From: Pseudomonas sp.
GTDB taxonomy: Bacteria > Pseudomonadota > Gammaproteobacteria > Pseudomonadales > Pseudomonadaceae
DNA: 64,000 nt
Reading direction: 5' to 3'
NCBI GenBank assembly: GCA_007713455.1
Contig: VMRT01000010.1
Span: forward strand, 124,001-188,000
The notes below the pieces were generated by a model, which had not been told where the DNA came from, searched no databases, and saw only the letters and a program-made list of their open reading frames with translations. Each line of letters starts with the position of its first letter. Within the stretch, counting starts at the first letter, position 1. The position numbers were made by a program, and so were the translations under genes. Below are positions 46,693 through 54,845 of the stretch, piece after piece.

Positions 46693-47366
46693 CGGCAGCG
46701 CTCGGTGAAGAGGTAGCCTAGGCCGCGCACGGTTTCGATGGGCTTCATCGCGCACTGCGCCTCCAGCTTGCGCCGCAGCCGGCCGACCAGCACTTCGATC
46801 ACGTTCGGATCGCGCTCCTCGTCACCGCTGTAGAGCTGCTCCATCAGCCGCTCCTTGGCCACCACCTGCTGCTGATGGCGCATCAGGTATTCGAGGATGC
46901 GGTATTCGTAGGCGGTCAGCGCCAGCGGCGCGCCATTGGCCGTGGCCTGCTTGCGATTGAGGTCGAGCAGCAGCGGGCCGGCTTCGATGGTGGCCTGGGT
47001 GAAGCCGCTGGAGCGGCGTAGCAGCGCATTCAGCCGGGCTTCCAGTTCCTCGAACTGGAACGGCTTGACCACGTAGTCGTCGGCGCCGGCGGCCAGGCCT
47101 TCAACCTTGTCCTGCCAGTTGCCGCGCGCGGTAAGGATGAGAATAGGGAAGCTCTTGCCGCGGCTGCGCAGCTGGCGGATCAGGTCCAGCCCGCTGATGC
47201 CCGGCAGGCCGAGATCGATGATGGCCAGGTCATGGATGAATTCGTGGGTCTGAAACAGCGCTTCCTCGGCGTTGGGCACTGCGTCGACGACATGCCCGCT
47301 TTCGCCGAGTCGGGCCTGCAAGTGGTGGCGCAACAGCGCCTCGTCTTCCACCACCAGCACTTTCAT
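46689..47366 (-). CDS. phoP: Response regulator PhoP
   Basis: 225 residues: receiver with VVEDE, phosphorylatable Asp in AIIDLGLPGISG and Lys in DYVVKPF; C-terminal OmpR-type winged helix (LTAYEYRILEYLMRH, NVIEVLVGRLRRKLEAQ, IETVRGLGYLF). PhoP controls outer-membrane remodelling and antimicrobial peptide resistance. It sits between oprH and phoQ as in P. aeruginosa. A terminator hairpin lies between oprH and phoP, so part of its transcription may come from read-through. Confidence 0.95.
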   Translation of the reverse strand: MKVLVVEDEALLRHHLQARLGESGHVVDAVPNAEEALFQTHEFIHDLAIIDLGLPGISGLDLIRQLRSRGKSFPILILTARGNWQDKVEGLAAGADDYVVKPFQFEELEARLNALLRRSSGFTQATIEAGPLLLDLNRKQATANGAPLALTAYEYRILEYLMRHQQQVVAKERLMEQLYSGDEERDPNVIEVLVGRLRRKLEAQCAMKPIETVRGLGYLFTERCR

Positions 47367-47383
47367 TGGCTTGCTCCCCGTGC

Positions 47384-47412
47384 AAAAACGGCCAGGTTCT
47401 CGCCCTGGCCGT
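47384..47412 (-). terminator. Intrinsic terminator/attenuator between oprH and phoP
   Basis: On the minus strand: ACGGCCAGG, loop GCGAGAA, CCTGGCCGT followed by TTTT. It lies 28 bases after the oprH stop and 17 bases before the phoP start codon, and would set oprH transcription above that of phoPQ. Confidence 0.75.
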
Positions 47413-47440
47413 CGTTCAACGTTCTGTCAGCGTAACGCCA

Positions 47441-48046
47441 TCAGAAGTGATAGTTCAGACCCAGATAGGCCTGCTTGCTGCTGTGCAGGTCGATCGAGCC
47501 GAGCTTGCCGACGCCGCGCTCGGACACTTCGGTACCGGCGTTGCTGCGCAGGTAACGGTAGCCCGCTTCCACCGAGGTGTTGTCGCCGAGCTTCTGCAGG
47601 ATACCGGCCTGCAGGCCGACCAGGTAACCGATGTCGCTGTCACGGCTGTAGCCCCTGGACTCGTTCTCCAGCTTGGTCAGGCCGGCGCTGGCGCCGCCGA
47701 ACAGGCGGGTGGTGTCGCCCAGTGGGAGAAACAGGTCGTAGCTGCCGAGCAGGTTCTGCTGACGCAGCTTGTAGGTGCTGCCGTAATCGTCCGAGACGTT
47801 CTCGTAGGTCATGTAGTAGCGACCCTCGTCGGTCATCTGGCCGGCGCGAACACCCCAGGTTCCGCTGTTCCTGATGGTGTCATCGAAACGGTTCTCGCCA
47901 CCCATGCTCTGCTTCAGGGCGCTGGAACGATCGGTATTGACGGTGGTTTTGCCCCAGGTGAGACCGGCGAAGTTCTCCGCGGCGTGGGCGCCGAAGCTGA
48001 GGATGCCGAGGGACGTGGCCAGGGCCAGGGTGCTGAGTTTTTTCAT
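47441..48046 (-). CDS. oprH: Outer-membrane protein OprH
   Basis: 201 residues with signal peptide (ALATSLGILSFGAHA). An eight-strand beta-barrel: ENFAGLTWGKTTVNTD, SGTWGVRAGQMTDEGRYYMT, KLRQQNLLGSYDLFLPLGD, VGLQAGILQKLGDNTSVEAG, and the C-terminal strand AYLGLNYHF with terminal Phe. It matches the OprH/PagC-like barrel that binds LPS and replaces Mg2+ bridging. First gene of oprH-phoP-phoQ, behind GGAG and a likely PhoP-controlled promoter. Confidence 0.94.
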   Translation of the reverse strand: MKKLSTLALATSLGILSFGAHAAENFAGLTWGKTTVNTDRSSALKQSMGGENRFDDTIRNSGTWGVRAGQMTDEGRYYMTYENVSDDYGSTYKLRQQNLLGSYDLFLPLGDTTRLFGGASAGLTKLENESRGYSRDSDIGYLVGLQAGILQKLGDNTSVEAGYRYLRSNAGTEVSERGVGKLGSIDLHSSKQAYLGLNYHF

Positions 48047-48071
48047 CGGTGACTCCTTTTCAGGCAGCGGG

Positions 48072-48142
48072 ATACTGACGGCCCCTAGCCTGAACGGGTG
48101 TCACTGAACCCTGCCTGAACCCCAGCTGAACCTGCGCTGAAC
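48072..48142 (-). promoter_or_regulatory. oprH promoter with tandem GTTCAG (PhoP-box-like) repeats
   Basis: On the minus strand GTTCAG occurs five times, beginning at 48142, 48131, 48120, 48109 and 48095. The first four are exactly 11 bases apart (GTTCAG-N5), one helical turn, as in PhoP boxes. The last ends 12 bases before CAGTAT (48077-48072), a plausible -10 element, which is the normal PhoP spacing. It probably drives autoregulated oprH-phoPQ expression. Confidence 0.75.
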
Positions 48143-48180
48143 GAGCGCCACCTGGTGCGCCGTCGGTCCGCTTTCGGCCT

Positions 48181-48576
48181 TCACGCGATCTGTTCCGGCT
48201 CGCTTTCGTCGTCCACATCGGCGTCGTCGTCCGGGTAGCTGCGCAGGATCGGCGGCTGCTCGGCATCGTCGATCCACCACTGCAGCTCGGCCTCGACACG
48301 GGTGTCGTCAGCGATGCCGAGGCGGTTGTTCAGCGGGCATTGCTGCGTCGGGGTGGCGATCAGCGTGCCGCTCTGCGCGGTCTGGGCATTGCCGGCCCTG
48401 CCACTGGAGCGCACCTTCAGACGAAAGCGGACCTGCTGCCCGCTGCCCTTGAAGCACAGGGCGAGCGAAAGCCGGCTTTGCTCGGCCGGTTGCAGCTCGA
48501 AACTGACGGCTACCGGTGCATCGGCAGGGGCGGGGGTGGCTGCGAGCAGCCAGGTGGTGAGGGTCATGGTCAGCAT
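48181..48576 (-). CDS. CsgH/CsgC-like curli chaperone
   Basis: 131 residues with a short N-terminal signal (MTLTTWLLAATPAPADA) and an immunoglobulin-like core: VAVSFELQPAEQSRLSLALC, GQQVRFRLKVRSSGRAGNAQ, SGTLIATPTQQCPLNNRLGI, two Cys able to form a disulfide, and an acidic C-terminal tail. It is placed after the curlin genes, as CsgC and CsgH are. These periplasmic proteins hold back premature amyloid formation of CsgA. Confidence 0.75.
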   Translation of the reverse strand: MLTMTLTTWLLAATPAPADAPVAVSFELQPAEQSRLSLALCFKGSGQQVRFRLKVRSSGRAGNAQTAQSGTLIATPTQQCPLNNRLGIADDTRVEAELQWWIDDAEQPPILRSYPDDDADVDDESEPEQIA

Positions 48577-48623
48577 CCGTTCTGTTTCCGTTGAAGCCGG
48601 TCCGTGGCTGGAGGGTGGTTGCG

Positions 48624-49505
48624 CTACTGCTGGACGATGGTGGCGCTGTTGCCGGTGCCGCTCTGGTGGATCGTCGCGACGCCGGGCAGGCGGGTGAAGT
48701 CATTGGCCGGCAGGCTCTGGCGGATCATCGCCTCGTTGGCGCTGCCCAGTTGGGTGATGGTGGCCTGATGACCGTAGTTGCCCTGTTCGATGCTCGCCAG
48801 GTTGTCGTTGCCGTTCTGGATCACCGTGGCCTGGTTGGACATGAAGCTCTGGGCGATGTCGACGCTGTTACCGCTGCCGGTCGACGAGCCACTGATGCGG
48901 CCGCCGAAGCCGTTCTGGTCGACCGTCAGCCGGTTGCTGTCGCCGCTCTGGGTGAAGTCGAGTTCGTTGTGGTAGTCGTTCTGCTGAATCTCGGCGATGT
49001 TGTAGGTGCCGGCCTGGGCGATGTTCATGCGATTGCCGTCGCCCTGGTAGATGTCGGCCAGGTTGCCCAGACCGTCCTGGGACACGTTCATCCGCGACCC
49101 TTCGAAGTAGCCCTGCTGGTCGAAGGTCAGCACGTTGTCGTCGCCGCGCTGCTCGATCTGTGCCGTGACGAAGGCGGTCTGGCTGCCGGTGATCTGGTTG
49201 CCGTTGCCGATGCTGCTGGCATCGACCGTGCTGGTACGTCCGGTCTGTTCGATGGTGGCGACATTGGCGTTACCGATCTGCTGCAGGTTGGCGACCTTGA
49301 AGTAGGCCTCGCCGATCTGCGTGATGCTGGCGGTGTTGAGGTTGCCGATCTGGCTGACATCCATGGTGCTGGACTCGACCAGGCCGGTCTGTTGCAGCTC
49401 GGCGACATTGTCCGTGCCGACCTGCTCCAGTTCGATGCTGTTCTGCGCCATGGCCTGAGTGGCGGCGAGGGTGAGCAGGGTGGCAATTGCCGTAGGCTTG
49501 AACAT
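48624..49505 (-). CDS. csgA: Major curlin subunit CsgA-like amyloid protein
   Basis: 293 residues: signal peptide (ALATLLTLAATQAMA-like, ending AMAQ) then about a dozen imperfect curlin repeats of the pattern (I/L)-x-Q-x-G-x-x-N-x-A (IELEQVGTDNVAEL, ITQIGEAYFKVANLQQIGNA, NIAQAGTYNIAEIQQ, ATVIQNGNDNLASIEQGN). It is about twice the length of E. coli CsgA (5 repeats). It would form extracellular curli-type fibres when nucleated by CsgB. Followed by the CsgH-like gene. Confidence 0.88.
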   Translation of the reverse strand: MFKPTAIATLLTLAATQAMAQNSIELEQVGTDNVAELQQTGLVESSTMDVSQIGNLNTASITQIGEAYFKVANLQQIGNANVATIEQTGRTSTVDASSIGNGNQITGSQTAFVTAQIEQRGDDNVLTFDQQGYFEGSRMNVSQDGLGNLADIYQGDGNRMNIAQAGTYNIAEIQQNDYHNELDFTQSGDSNRLTVDQNGFGGRISGSSTGSGNSVDIAQSFMSNQATVIQNGNDNLASIEQGNYGHQATITQLGSANEAMIRQSLPANDFTRLPGVATIHQSGTGNSATIVQQ

Positions 49506-49520
49506 GAACTCTCCTGATCG

Positions 49521-50012
49521 CTAGCGACCCTGCACGATATTGATCTGCTGGCCGACGCCGTATTGCGTCACCGCGCTGCGCAGGCCCTGGCCGGTCTGCT
49601 CGATGCGCGCATCGTTATAGGCGCCGTACTGGCTAATGCTGGCCTGGTTGTCGCTGCCGGTCTGGCGGATTTCGGCGTAGTTGCCCTGGCCGACCTGCTC
49701 GATGACCGCCATCAGGTTATCGCCGTGCTGCAGAATGAAGGCTTCCTGGTCGCCGCCCTGCTGCAGCATCTGCGCGCTCAACGCCTGGCCGTTCTGAGTC
49801 AGCTCGGCGAGATTGCCCTGGCCCAGCTGCTGGATGTAGGCGGCCTTGGCGTCGGTTAGCTGAACCGCAAGCTGGGAGGTGGTGCTGGTGCCGAGGGGCG
49901 ATAGATCGCCGTTGTCCATCAGGTCGGCGGCCATCAGCGGCGCGCAGGCCAAGCAGGCAACCAGGGCAGACAGTGATGTGGCGCGGGGCAGGGCGTAACG
50001 GGCCATTGGCAT
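49521..50012 (-). CDS. csgB: Curlin nucleator CsgB-like protein
   Basis: About 163 residues from ATG 50012 (ATG 50006 is an equal alternative). Signal peptide (LSALVACLACAPLMAA), a non-repeat segment (DLMDNGDLSPLGTST), then about five curlin repeats (YIQQLGQGNLAELTQNG, AVIEQVGQGNYAEIRQTG, ASISQYGAYNDARIEQTG). It lies 15 bases upstream of csgA, as the nucleator does in other curli operons. The longer frame to 50099 has no ribosome-binding site. Confidence 0.85.
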   Translation of the reverse strand: MPMARYALPRATSLSALVACLACAPLMAADLMDNGDLSPLGTSTTSQLAVQLTDAKAAYIQQLGQGNLAELTQNGQALSAQMLQQGGDQEAFILQHGDNLMAVIEQVGQGNYAEIRQTGSDNQASISQYGAYNDARIEQTGQGLRSAVTQYGVGQQINIVQGR

Positions 50013-50117
50013 GTACCGGATGACAGTGGTCGCGATTCTTGAACGCGGCGGACGCCCTTGAACATCCATCGGATGATGTAAAAGGCGTAGCACGAGCAAT
50101 TCGCTCGGGATTAATGC

Positions 50118-50151
50118 CTGGCACGGGCGTGACGCTTTCGCACCGTGCCAG
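50118..50151. other. Inverted repeat between csgD and csgB
   Basis: CTGGCACGG and CCGTGCCAG form a perfect 9-bp stem around a 16-base loop. There is no T-run on either strand, so it is more likely an operator or mRNA structure in the csgB leader than a terminator. Confidence 0.45.
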
Positions 50152-50205
50152 AGCGTCTCAGTGACCTGCCGTTCCGCTAGGCCGCCCGTCGCTGCGGGAC
50201 GCTAC

Positions 50206-50862
50206 TCAAGCGCTACAGGACTTGTCCCAGTCGAGATGACTGCGCAGCAGGTACGCCGCCTCGGCCCGATTGGAGGCGCCGATCTTGCGCAACAGATTGT
50301 GGATATGACTCTTGATCGTGTGCGGGCTGAGGCACAGCTGCTCGGCGATTTCCGCATTCGACAGCCCCTTGCCGGCGAGGCTCAGGATCTCGCGCTCGCG
50401 CAGCGTCAAACTGGACTTGGTTTCAGCGAGCTGGCGCATGCGCCGCCACTGGCCCAGCAGCCTCTCGGTGAGGACCCTTGGCAGCCAGTCGCCACCCTTG
50501 AGCAGCACGCGGATGCCCTCGAGCAGGTGCTCGCGGGTGGCGTGGCTGTAGAACACTCCGCGAATCACCGGGTGTCTTTCGACCAGCTGCTCGGCCTGCT
50601 CGGGGACGATATTCACCAGCGCCACCGGTATGTGCTCGTCGAGCTGGTCGATCAGGCTGGATATCTGTTCGGCTTCGCTATGGCCGGCGTCGACCAGAAA
50701 CAGGTCGGCTCCGCGATTGTCCGGTGATTGCAGTCCGGTCAGCGCAACTTCGACTTGCGCCTGTTCGCCTAGAAAGTGGCGAAAGAACAACCCAAGCAGT
50801 TCATTGCCGGTTAACAGCGTGACAGTTGGGGAGGATGTGTCCCGTGTAAGCTCCGCGTCCAT
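50206..50862 (-). CDS. csgD: CsgD-like LuxR-family regulator
   Basis: 218 residues. The N-terminal receiver-like domain lacks the full acidic pocket, as in CsgD (VTLLTGNELLGLFFRHFLG). The C-terminal LuxR helix-turn-helix is LTLREREILSLAGKGLSNAE with LSPHTIKSHIHNLLRKIGAS. CsgD activates the curlin genes. Here it lies upstream of csgB on the same strand, 193 bases apart. The secretion genes csgE, csgF and csgG are not in the window. Confidence 0.87.
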   Translation of the reverse strand: MDAELTRDTSSPTVTLLTGNELLGLFFRHFLGEQAQVEVALTGLQSPDNRGADLFLVDAGHSEAEQISSLIDQLDEHIPVALVNIVPEQAEQLVERHPVIRGVFYSHATREHLLEGIRVLLKGGDWLPRVLTERLLGQWRRMRQLAETKSSLTLREREILSLAGKGLSNAEIAEQLCLSPHTIKSHIHNLLRKIGASNRAEAAYLLRSHLDWDKSCSA

Positions 50863-51052
50863 GTTCGGTACCTAGTCAGTCGGGCGTGATTGATTAAAAA
50901 GTTACTAAACGACCAGCACCTTGCAGCGAAGTTCAGCCGAGAGATGGCGAACGGGCATTATCCAGCCAGCACGTGCACAACTCCGCCAGGGCGAACGCGA
51001 GGTATCGAAAAGGGCGCGCGTTTTTGCACCGGGCGGCTGCTAAGGTAGGGGA

Positions 51053-52768
51053 ATGATCGCGACCACCTCTGCCGTTTCGTCTCGTGAACTGACCCTGCGT
51101 GCCTTGCTCACCGGTCTGCTGCTGGGTGCGCTGCTGGCACCGTCGAATGTCTACTCGGGCCTCAAGATCGGCTGGTCGTTCAATATGTCGATCATCGCGC
51201 TGCTGATCGGCTTCGCGTTCTGGCAGAGCATTGCCGTCGCGTTCGGCCGCCCGCGCTGGTCGCTGCTGGAAAGCAACATCAACCAGACCACCGCCTCGTC
51301 CTGCGCCTCGATCATCTCCGGCGGGCTGGTGGCACCGATTCCCGCCTATACCCTGCTCACCGGTCAGCAGCTGGACAGCCTGCCGCTGATGGCCTGGGTG
51401 TTCTCGGTGAGCTTTCTCGGGGTCTGGGTGGCCTGGTACCTGCGACCCTCGCTGATCGTCGAGTCGGGGCTGCGCTTTCCCGAGGGCATGGCGACCCTGG
51501 CGACGTTGCAGCAGATCTACAGTCATGGCGCCGAGGCCGGGCGCCGGCTCTGGGTACTGGGCGGTGCCGCCGTGCTGGCCGCGGGGAGCAAACTGGTCGA
51601 TACCTTTTTCTGGACGCTGCCGCGCTGGGCACCTTCAGCGCAGCTTGAGCGCCTGACGTTCAGCTTCGAACCCTCGCTGCTGTTGCTCGGCTTCGGCGGC
51701 ATCATCGGGTTGCGCGTCGGCCTGTCGCTGCTGCTCGGCGCCGTACTGGCCTGGGGCCTGATCGCGCCCTGGCTGCTGGCCGAGGGACTGGTGCGCTTGC
51801 CGGCTGCCGCCCAGGGGCCGCAGTTCGCCGCGCTGATCGAATGGCTGTTGTGGCCGGGCGTGAGCCTGATGGTCTGCGCGACGCTGACCTCGCTGGGCCT
51901 GCGCCTGCTGCGCTCACGCTCGCCAACGACACGCCGGCGGCCGGTGCTGCAGCGCCCGCACGGCTGGCCAGCGGCCGGTTTTGCGCTGTCGGTAGGACTG
52001 GTGCTGGCGCTGCAGGTCAGCCTGTTCGGCATCGATCCCTGGCTGGCGGCGCTGTCGATTCCGCTGGCGCTGCTGCTGGCGATGGTTGCCGCACGGGTGG
52101 TCGGCGCGACCGGGATTCCACCGATCGGCGCCATCGGCCAGCTGTCGCAGCTGAGCTTCGGCGTGTTCGCCCCGGGCCAGGTGCCGGTCAATCTGATGAG
52201 CGCCAACACCGCCGGTGGCGCGGCGGGGCAGTGCACCGATCTGCTCAACGACTTCAAGGTCGGGCATGCCATCGGCGCTGCGCCGGGGCGTCAGGCGCTG
52301 GCGCAGTGCTTCGGCATTCTGCTCGGCAGCGTGGTCGGCGTACTGGCCTATCAGCTGCTGATTCCCGATCCACAGAGCATGCTGATCACACCCGAATGGC
52401 CGGCTCCGGCGGTTGCCACCTGGAAAGCAGTGGCCGAAGCCTTGACTGGCGGCCTGGGCGCGCTCGCTGCCGACATTCGCTGGGCGATGCTGGCTGGTGC
52501 ACTCTGCGGGGTGCTGCTCGGGACGCTGGAAGGGCTGCTGCCCGAACGCCGGCTGCGCTGGTTGCCGAGCTCCGCGGCGCTCGGCCTGGCATTCATCATT
52601 CCGGCGTCGATTTCGCTGATGATGACCTTCGGTGCCGTGCTCGCCTGGGCCTTCGCGTCACGCTGGCGCAGTCTCGGCGAGCGCTTCGTGATTGTCGCCG
52701 CGGCCGGCCTGGTGGCCGGCGAGAGCATGGCTGGCGTCGGCGCCTCGCTCTGGCAGCTGCTGCGCTGA
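51053..52768 (+). CDS. OPT-family transporter
   Basis: 571 residues with about 15 membrane segments. OPT superfamily features include LLGALLAPSNVYSGLKIGWSF, the NQTTASSCASIISGG motif, PSLIVESGLRFPEGMATLAT, and a C-terminal half with ANTAGGAAGQCTDLLNDFKVG. The family moves oligopeptides or metal-siderophore complexes with proton symport; the substrate here is unknown. It starts at ATG 51053, and 50863-51052 is intergenic with no gene. Confidence 0.88.
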   Translation: MIATTSAVSSRELTLRALLTGLLLGALLAPSNVYSGLKIGWSFNMSIIALLIGFAFWQSIAVAFGRPRWSLLESNINQTTASSCASIISGGLVAPIPAYTLLTGQQLDSLPLMAWVFSVSFLGVWVAWYLRPSLIVESGLRFPEGMATLATLQQIYSHGAEAGRRLWVLGGAAVLAAGSKLVDTFFWTLPRWAPSAQLERLTFSFEPSLLLLGFGGIIGLRVGLSLLLGAVLAWGLIAPWLLAEGLVRLPAAAQGPQFAALIEWLLWPGVSLMVCATLTSLGLRLLRSRSPTTRRRPVLQRPHGWPAAGFALSVGLVLALQVSLFGIDPWLAALSIPLALLLAMVAARVVGATGIPPIGAIGQLSQLSFGVFAPGQVPVNLMSANTAGGAAGQCTDLLNDFKVGHAIGAAPGRQALAQCFGILLGSVVGVLAYQLLIPDPQSMLITPEWPAPAVATWKAVAEALTGGLGALAADIRWAMLAGALCGVLLGTLEGLLPERRLRWLPSSAALGLAFIIPASISLMMTFGAVLAWAFASRWRSLGERFVIVAAAGLVAGESMAGVGASLWQLLR

Positions 52769-52838
52769 TTGGCGGTAACAGCTGAATTAATGCGCGGCGC
52801 GGTCTGTCGTACCTCTTGTACTCACGAGGGGGAGCATC

Positions 52839-53912
52839 ATGTCCACGTCGACACCGCAGAACGATGCCAAGACGGTCGCCAATCGCACGATTGTGCAGGC
52901 CGCGGTGCTGGCCGTCGTGGTGCTGATGAGCATCGTCGCCTGGCTGGCGTTCGATTTCATCCTGCTGCTGTTCGCCTCGATTCTTTTCGGTGTGCTGATC
53001 CACGGCGTGAGCCGCTGGCTCTGCAGCAAGACGGCGCTGTCCTACAAGCTGTCCATGGCGGTGTTCTTCGTGCTCTTGCTGCTCGGCCTGGGGGGCGGCG
53101 GCTGGCTGGTCGCGCCGAGCATCGCCGAACAGGCCGATGTGCTCTCCGATTCGCTGCCCGAGGCCGTGGAGCGCCTGCGTGAGCGTGCCGAGCAGTTGCC
53201 TTGGGCGAAGGAACTGCTGCAGCAGCGCGAACGCCTGGAGGACTCGCTGCCCGACGGCTCTAGCGCGTTCAGCGTGGTCACCAAGGTGATGGGCTCGATC
53301 GTCGGTGCGCTGAGCAGCTTCGCCATTGCCTTCGCCATCGGCATCTGCCTCGCCATCAATCCGCAGATATACGTGCGCGGGCTGCTGAAGCTGATTCCGC
53401 TGGGCTATCGACCGCGCGCAGCGGAGGTGCTCGACGAAAGCGGCTCGACGTTGCGGGCCTGGCTGCTGGCCAAGCTGCTGGAAATGCTGCTGATCGGCGT
53501 GCTGACCACGCTCGGTCTGTGGTTGCTGGGCATCGAGCTGGCGCTGGTGCTCGGCCTGATCGCCGGGTTGCTGTCGTTCATTCCCAATATCGGTCCGGTG
53601 CTGGCGGTGATACCGGCGCTCCTGCTGGCATCGCTGGAGGGCGGGCGCACGGTGCTCTACGTCGCCGCGCTCTATCTGTTCATCCAGGCCTTGGAAAGTT
53701 ATGTGTTCACGCCGTGGATGCAGCAGCGCATCGTCTCGGTTCCGCCGGCGCTGACCATCGCCGTGCAACTTCTGTTCGGCCTTCTGGCCGGTACTCTGGG
53801 TCTGCTGCTGGCGACGCCACTGGCAGCTGTCGGCATGGTGCTGGTGCGCATGCTCTACGTTGAGGATCTGCTCGGCGATCGGCCGCAGTCGACCGACGGT
53901 CCTAGTGCCTAG
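52839..53912 (+). CDS. AI-2E family (PerM-like) permease
   Basis: 357 residues with eight membrane helices: VVVLMSIVAWLAFDFILLLF, LSMAVFFVLLLLGLGGGGW, the loop with PEAVERLRERAEQLPWAKEL, and the family motif LLSFIPNIGPVLAVIPALLL, then ALESYVFTPWMQQRIVSVPP. Family members are proposed exporters of AI-2 or Na+(Li+)/H+ antiporters; the function here is not fixed by sequence. Behind GAGGGGGAG at ATG 52839, 70 bases after the OPT gene. Confidence 0.88.
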   Translation: MSTSTPQNDAKTVANRTIVQAAVLAVVVLMSIVAWLAFDFILLLFASILFGVLIHGVSRWLCSKTALSYKLSMAVFFVLLLLGLGGGGWLVAPSIAEQADVLSDSLPEAVERLRERAEQLPWAKELLQQRERLEDSLPDGSSAFSVVTKVMGSIVGALSSFAIAFAIGICLAINPQIYVRGLLKLIPLGYRPRAAEVLDESGSTLRAWLLAKLLEMLLIGVLTTLGLWLLGIELALVLGLIAGLLSFIPNIGPVLAVIPALLLASLEGGRTVLYVAALYLFIQALESYVFTPWMQQRIVSVPPALTIAVQLLFGLLAGTLGLLLATPLAAVGMVLVRMLYVEDLLGDRPQSTDGPSA

Positions 53913-54028
53913 CCGCTCTGGCCGGGCGTTCTACAGGGCTGTCATGTTTTGTAAATGCTGACGACGAAACCCCTGACCCGTCCCGCTGCCGGATTACATG
54001 AACCCCCTGAAAATATGCAGGAGTCATC

Positions 54029-54343
54029 ATGAACATGCACAAGATTGCGGCACTCACCCTGGCGGGACTGCTTTCCAGCGCGGCATTCGCTGCCGGCAAT
54101 ACCGATACCGGCCACCGTGATTCGAAGGGACACAGTACCGAGCAGCCTGGGACCATGGGCGGCACGGGCAACGGAATGGATTCGACCTCCGATACCGGCA
54201 AGATGCCGGACGAGACTGAGCGCCCGGCGACCACACACGGTAGCGATCACGGTACCGGCGTCGATGCTGGCGGCGATGGTGCGGCTGGTAAGCAGGGCAC
54301 GACCGGTACAGGCGGCGAGGGCGGTGAACGCGGCGCCTACTGA
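54029..54343 (+). CDS. Small Gly/Asp/Thr-rich exported protein
   Basis: 104 residues from ATG 54029 behind GCAGGAG. Signal peptide (IAALTLAGLLSSAAFAAG), then a low-complexity hydrophilic mature part rich in Gly, Thr, Asp and Ser with no hydrophobic core (TEQPGTMGGTGNGMDSTSD). It is probably disordered in the periplasm or outside the cell. No family recognised. A strong hairpin follows. Confidence 0.7.
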   Translation: MNMHKIAALTLAGLLSSAAFAAGNTDTGHRDSKGHSTEQPGTMGGTGNGMDSTSDTGKMPDETERPATTHGSDHGTGVDAGGDGAAGKQGTTGTGGEGGERGAY

Positions 54344-54359
54344 TCCATCGGTTGCACCT

Positions 54360-54394
54360 GAACGGCCCGGCAGGCTCAGCTTGCCGGGCCGTTC
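54360..54394 (+). terminator. Strong hairpin after the Gly-rich protein gene
   Basis: GAACGGCCCGGCA and TGCCGGGCCGTTC form a perfect 13-bp stem around GGCTCAGCT, beginning 17 bases after the stop at 54343. The T-run is poor, so termination strength is uncertain. Confidence 0.6.
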
Positions 54395-54469
54395 TGCGTT
54401 CAAGCTGACCGCTCGGCTGTTGCCGGCAGTCGTGCGGAAACCTTTGTCGGTGCCGGCGTGCCGTGCACG

Positions 54470-54763
54470 ATGGGCATGCTGCGTTTGAGCATTCTGCTGG
54501 TGCCACTGCTGGGCGCAACGAGCGCCCTGGCCGAGCCTACCGGGCCGACCAATCCGGAAAAGGCGCGTCAACATCCGCTGGAAAACCGCGAGCCGCGGCC
54601 GCAGTCGGATCAGCAATCGGACGAGATGGAACAGATCGAAGCACCGGTGCTGCAGCCGCGCCAGGCGCCAATCGAGACCGATGTGCCGCCGACGCCCGAG
54701 CCGCGTGACGAGCAGCCAGGGGCGGATGTCGATGCTGCGGGTAATCGGGTGCTGCGCAGCTAG
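54470..54763 (+). CDS. Small exported Pro/Glu/Gln-rich protein
   Basis: About 97 residues from ATG 54470 (ATG 54476 or GTG 54458 are alternatives; no strong ribosome-binding site). Signal peptide (LRLSILLVPLLGATSALAEP) then a hydrophilic segment rich in Pro, Glu, Gln and Asp (RQAPIETDVPPTPEPRDEQP) with no fold apparent. No family recognised. Confidence 0.55.
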   Translation: MGMLRLSILLVPLLGATSALAEPTGPTNPEKARQHPLENREPRPQSDQQSDEMEQIEAPVLQPRQAPIETDVPPTPEPRDEQPGADVDAAGNRVLRS

Positions 54764-54800
54764 CGGAGAGCGCTCGGGTTGAGTCAGTGCGCATGAACGA

Positions 54801-54825
54801 AAAAGGGAGGCCGAAGCCTCCCTTT
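54801..54825 (-). terminator. serA terminator
   Basis: AAAGGGAGGC, CGAA, GCCTCCCTTT with a run of T on the minus strand, 21 bases after the serA stop. It may also stop plus-strand transcription from 54470-54763. Confidence 0.85.
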
Positions 54826-54845
54826 CAATGCACCGCGTCAGCGAA

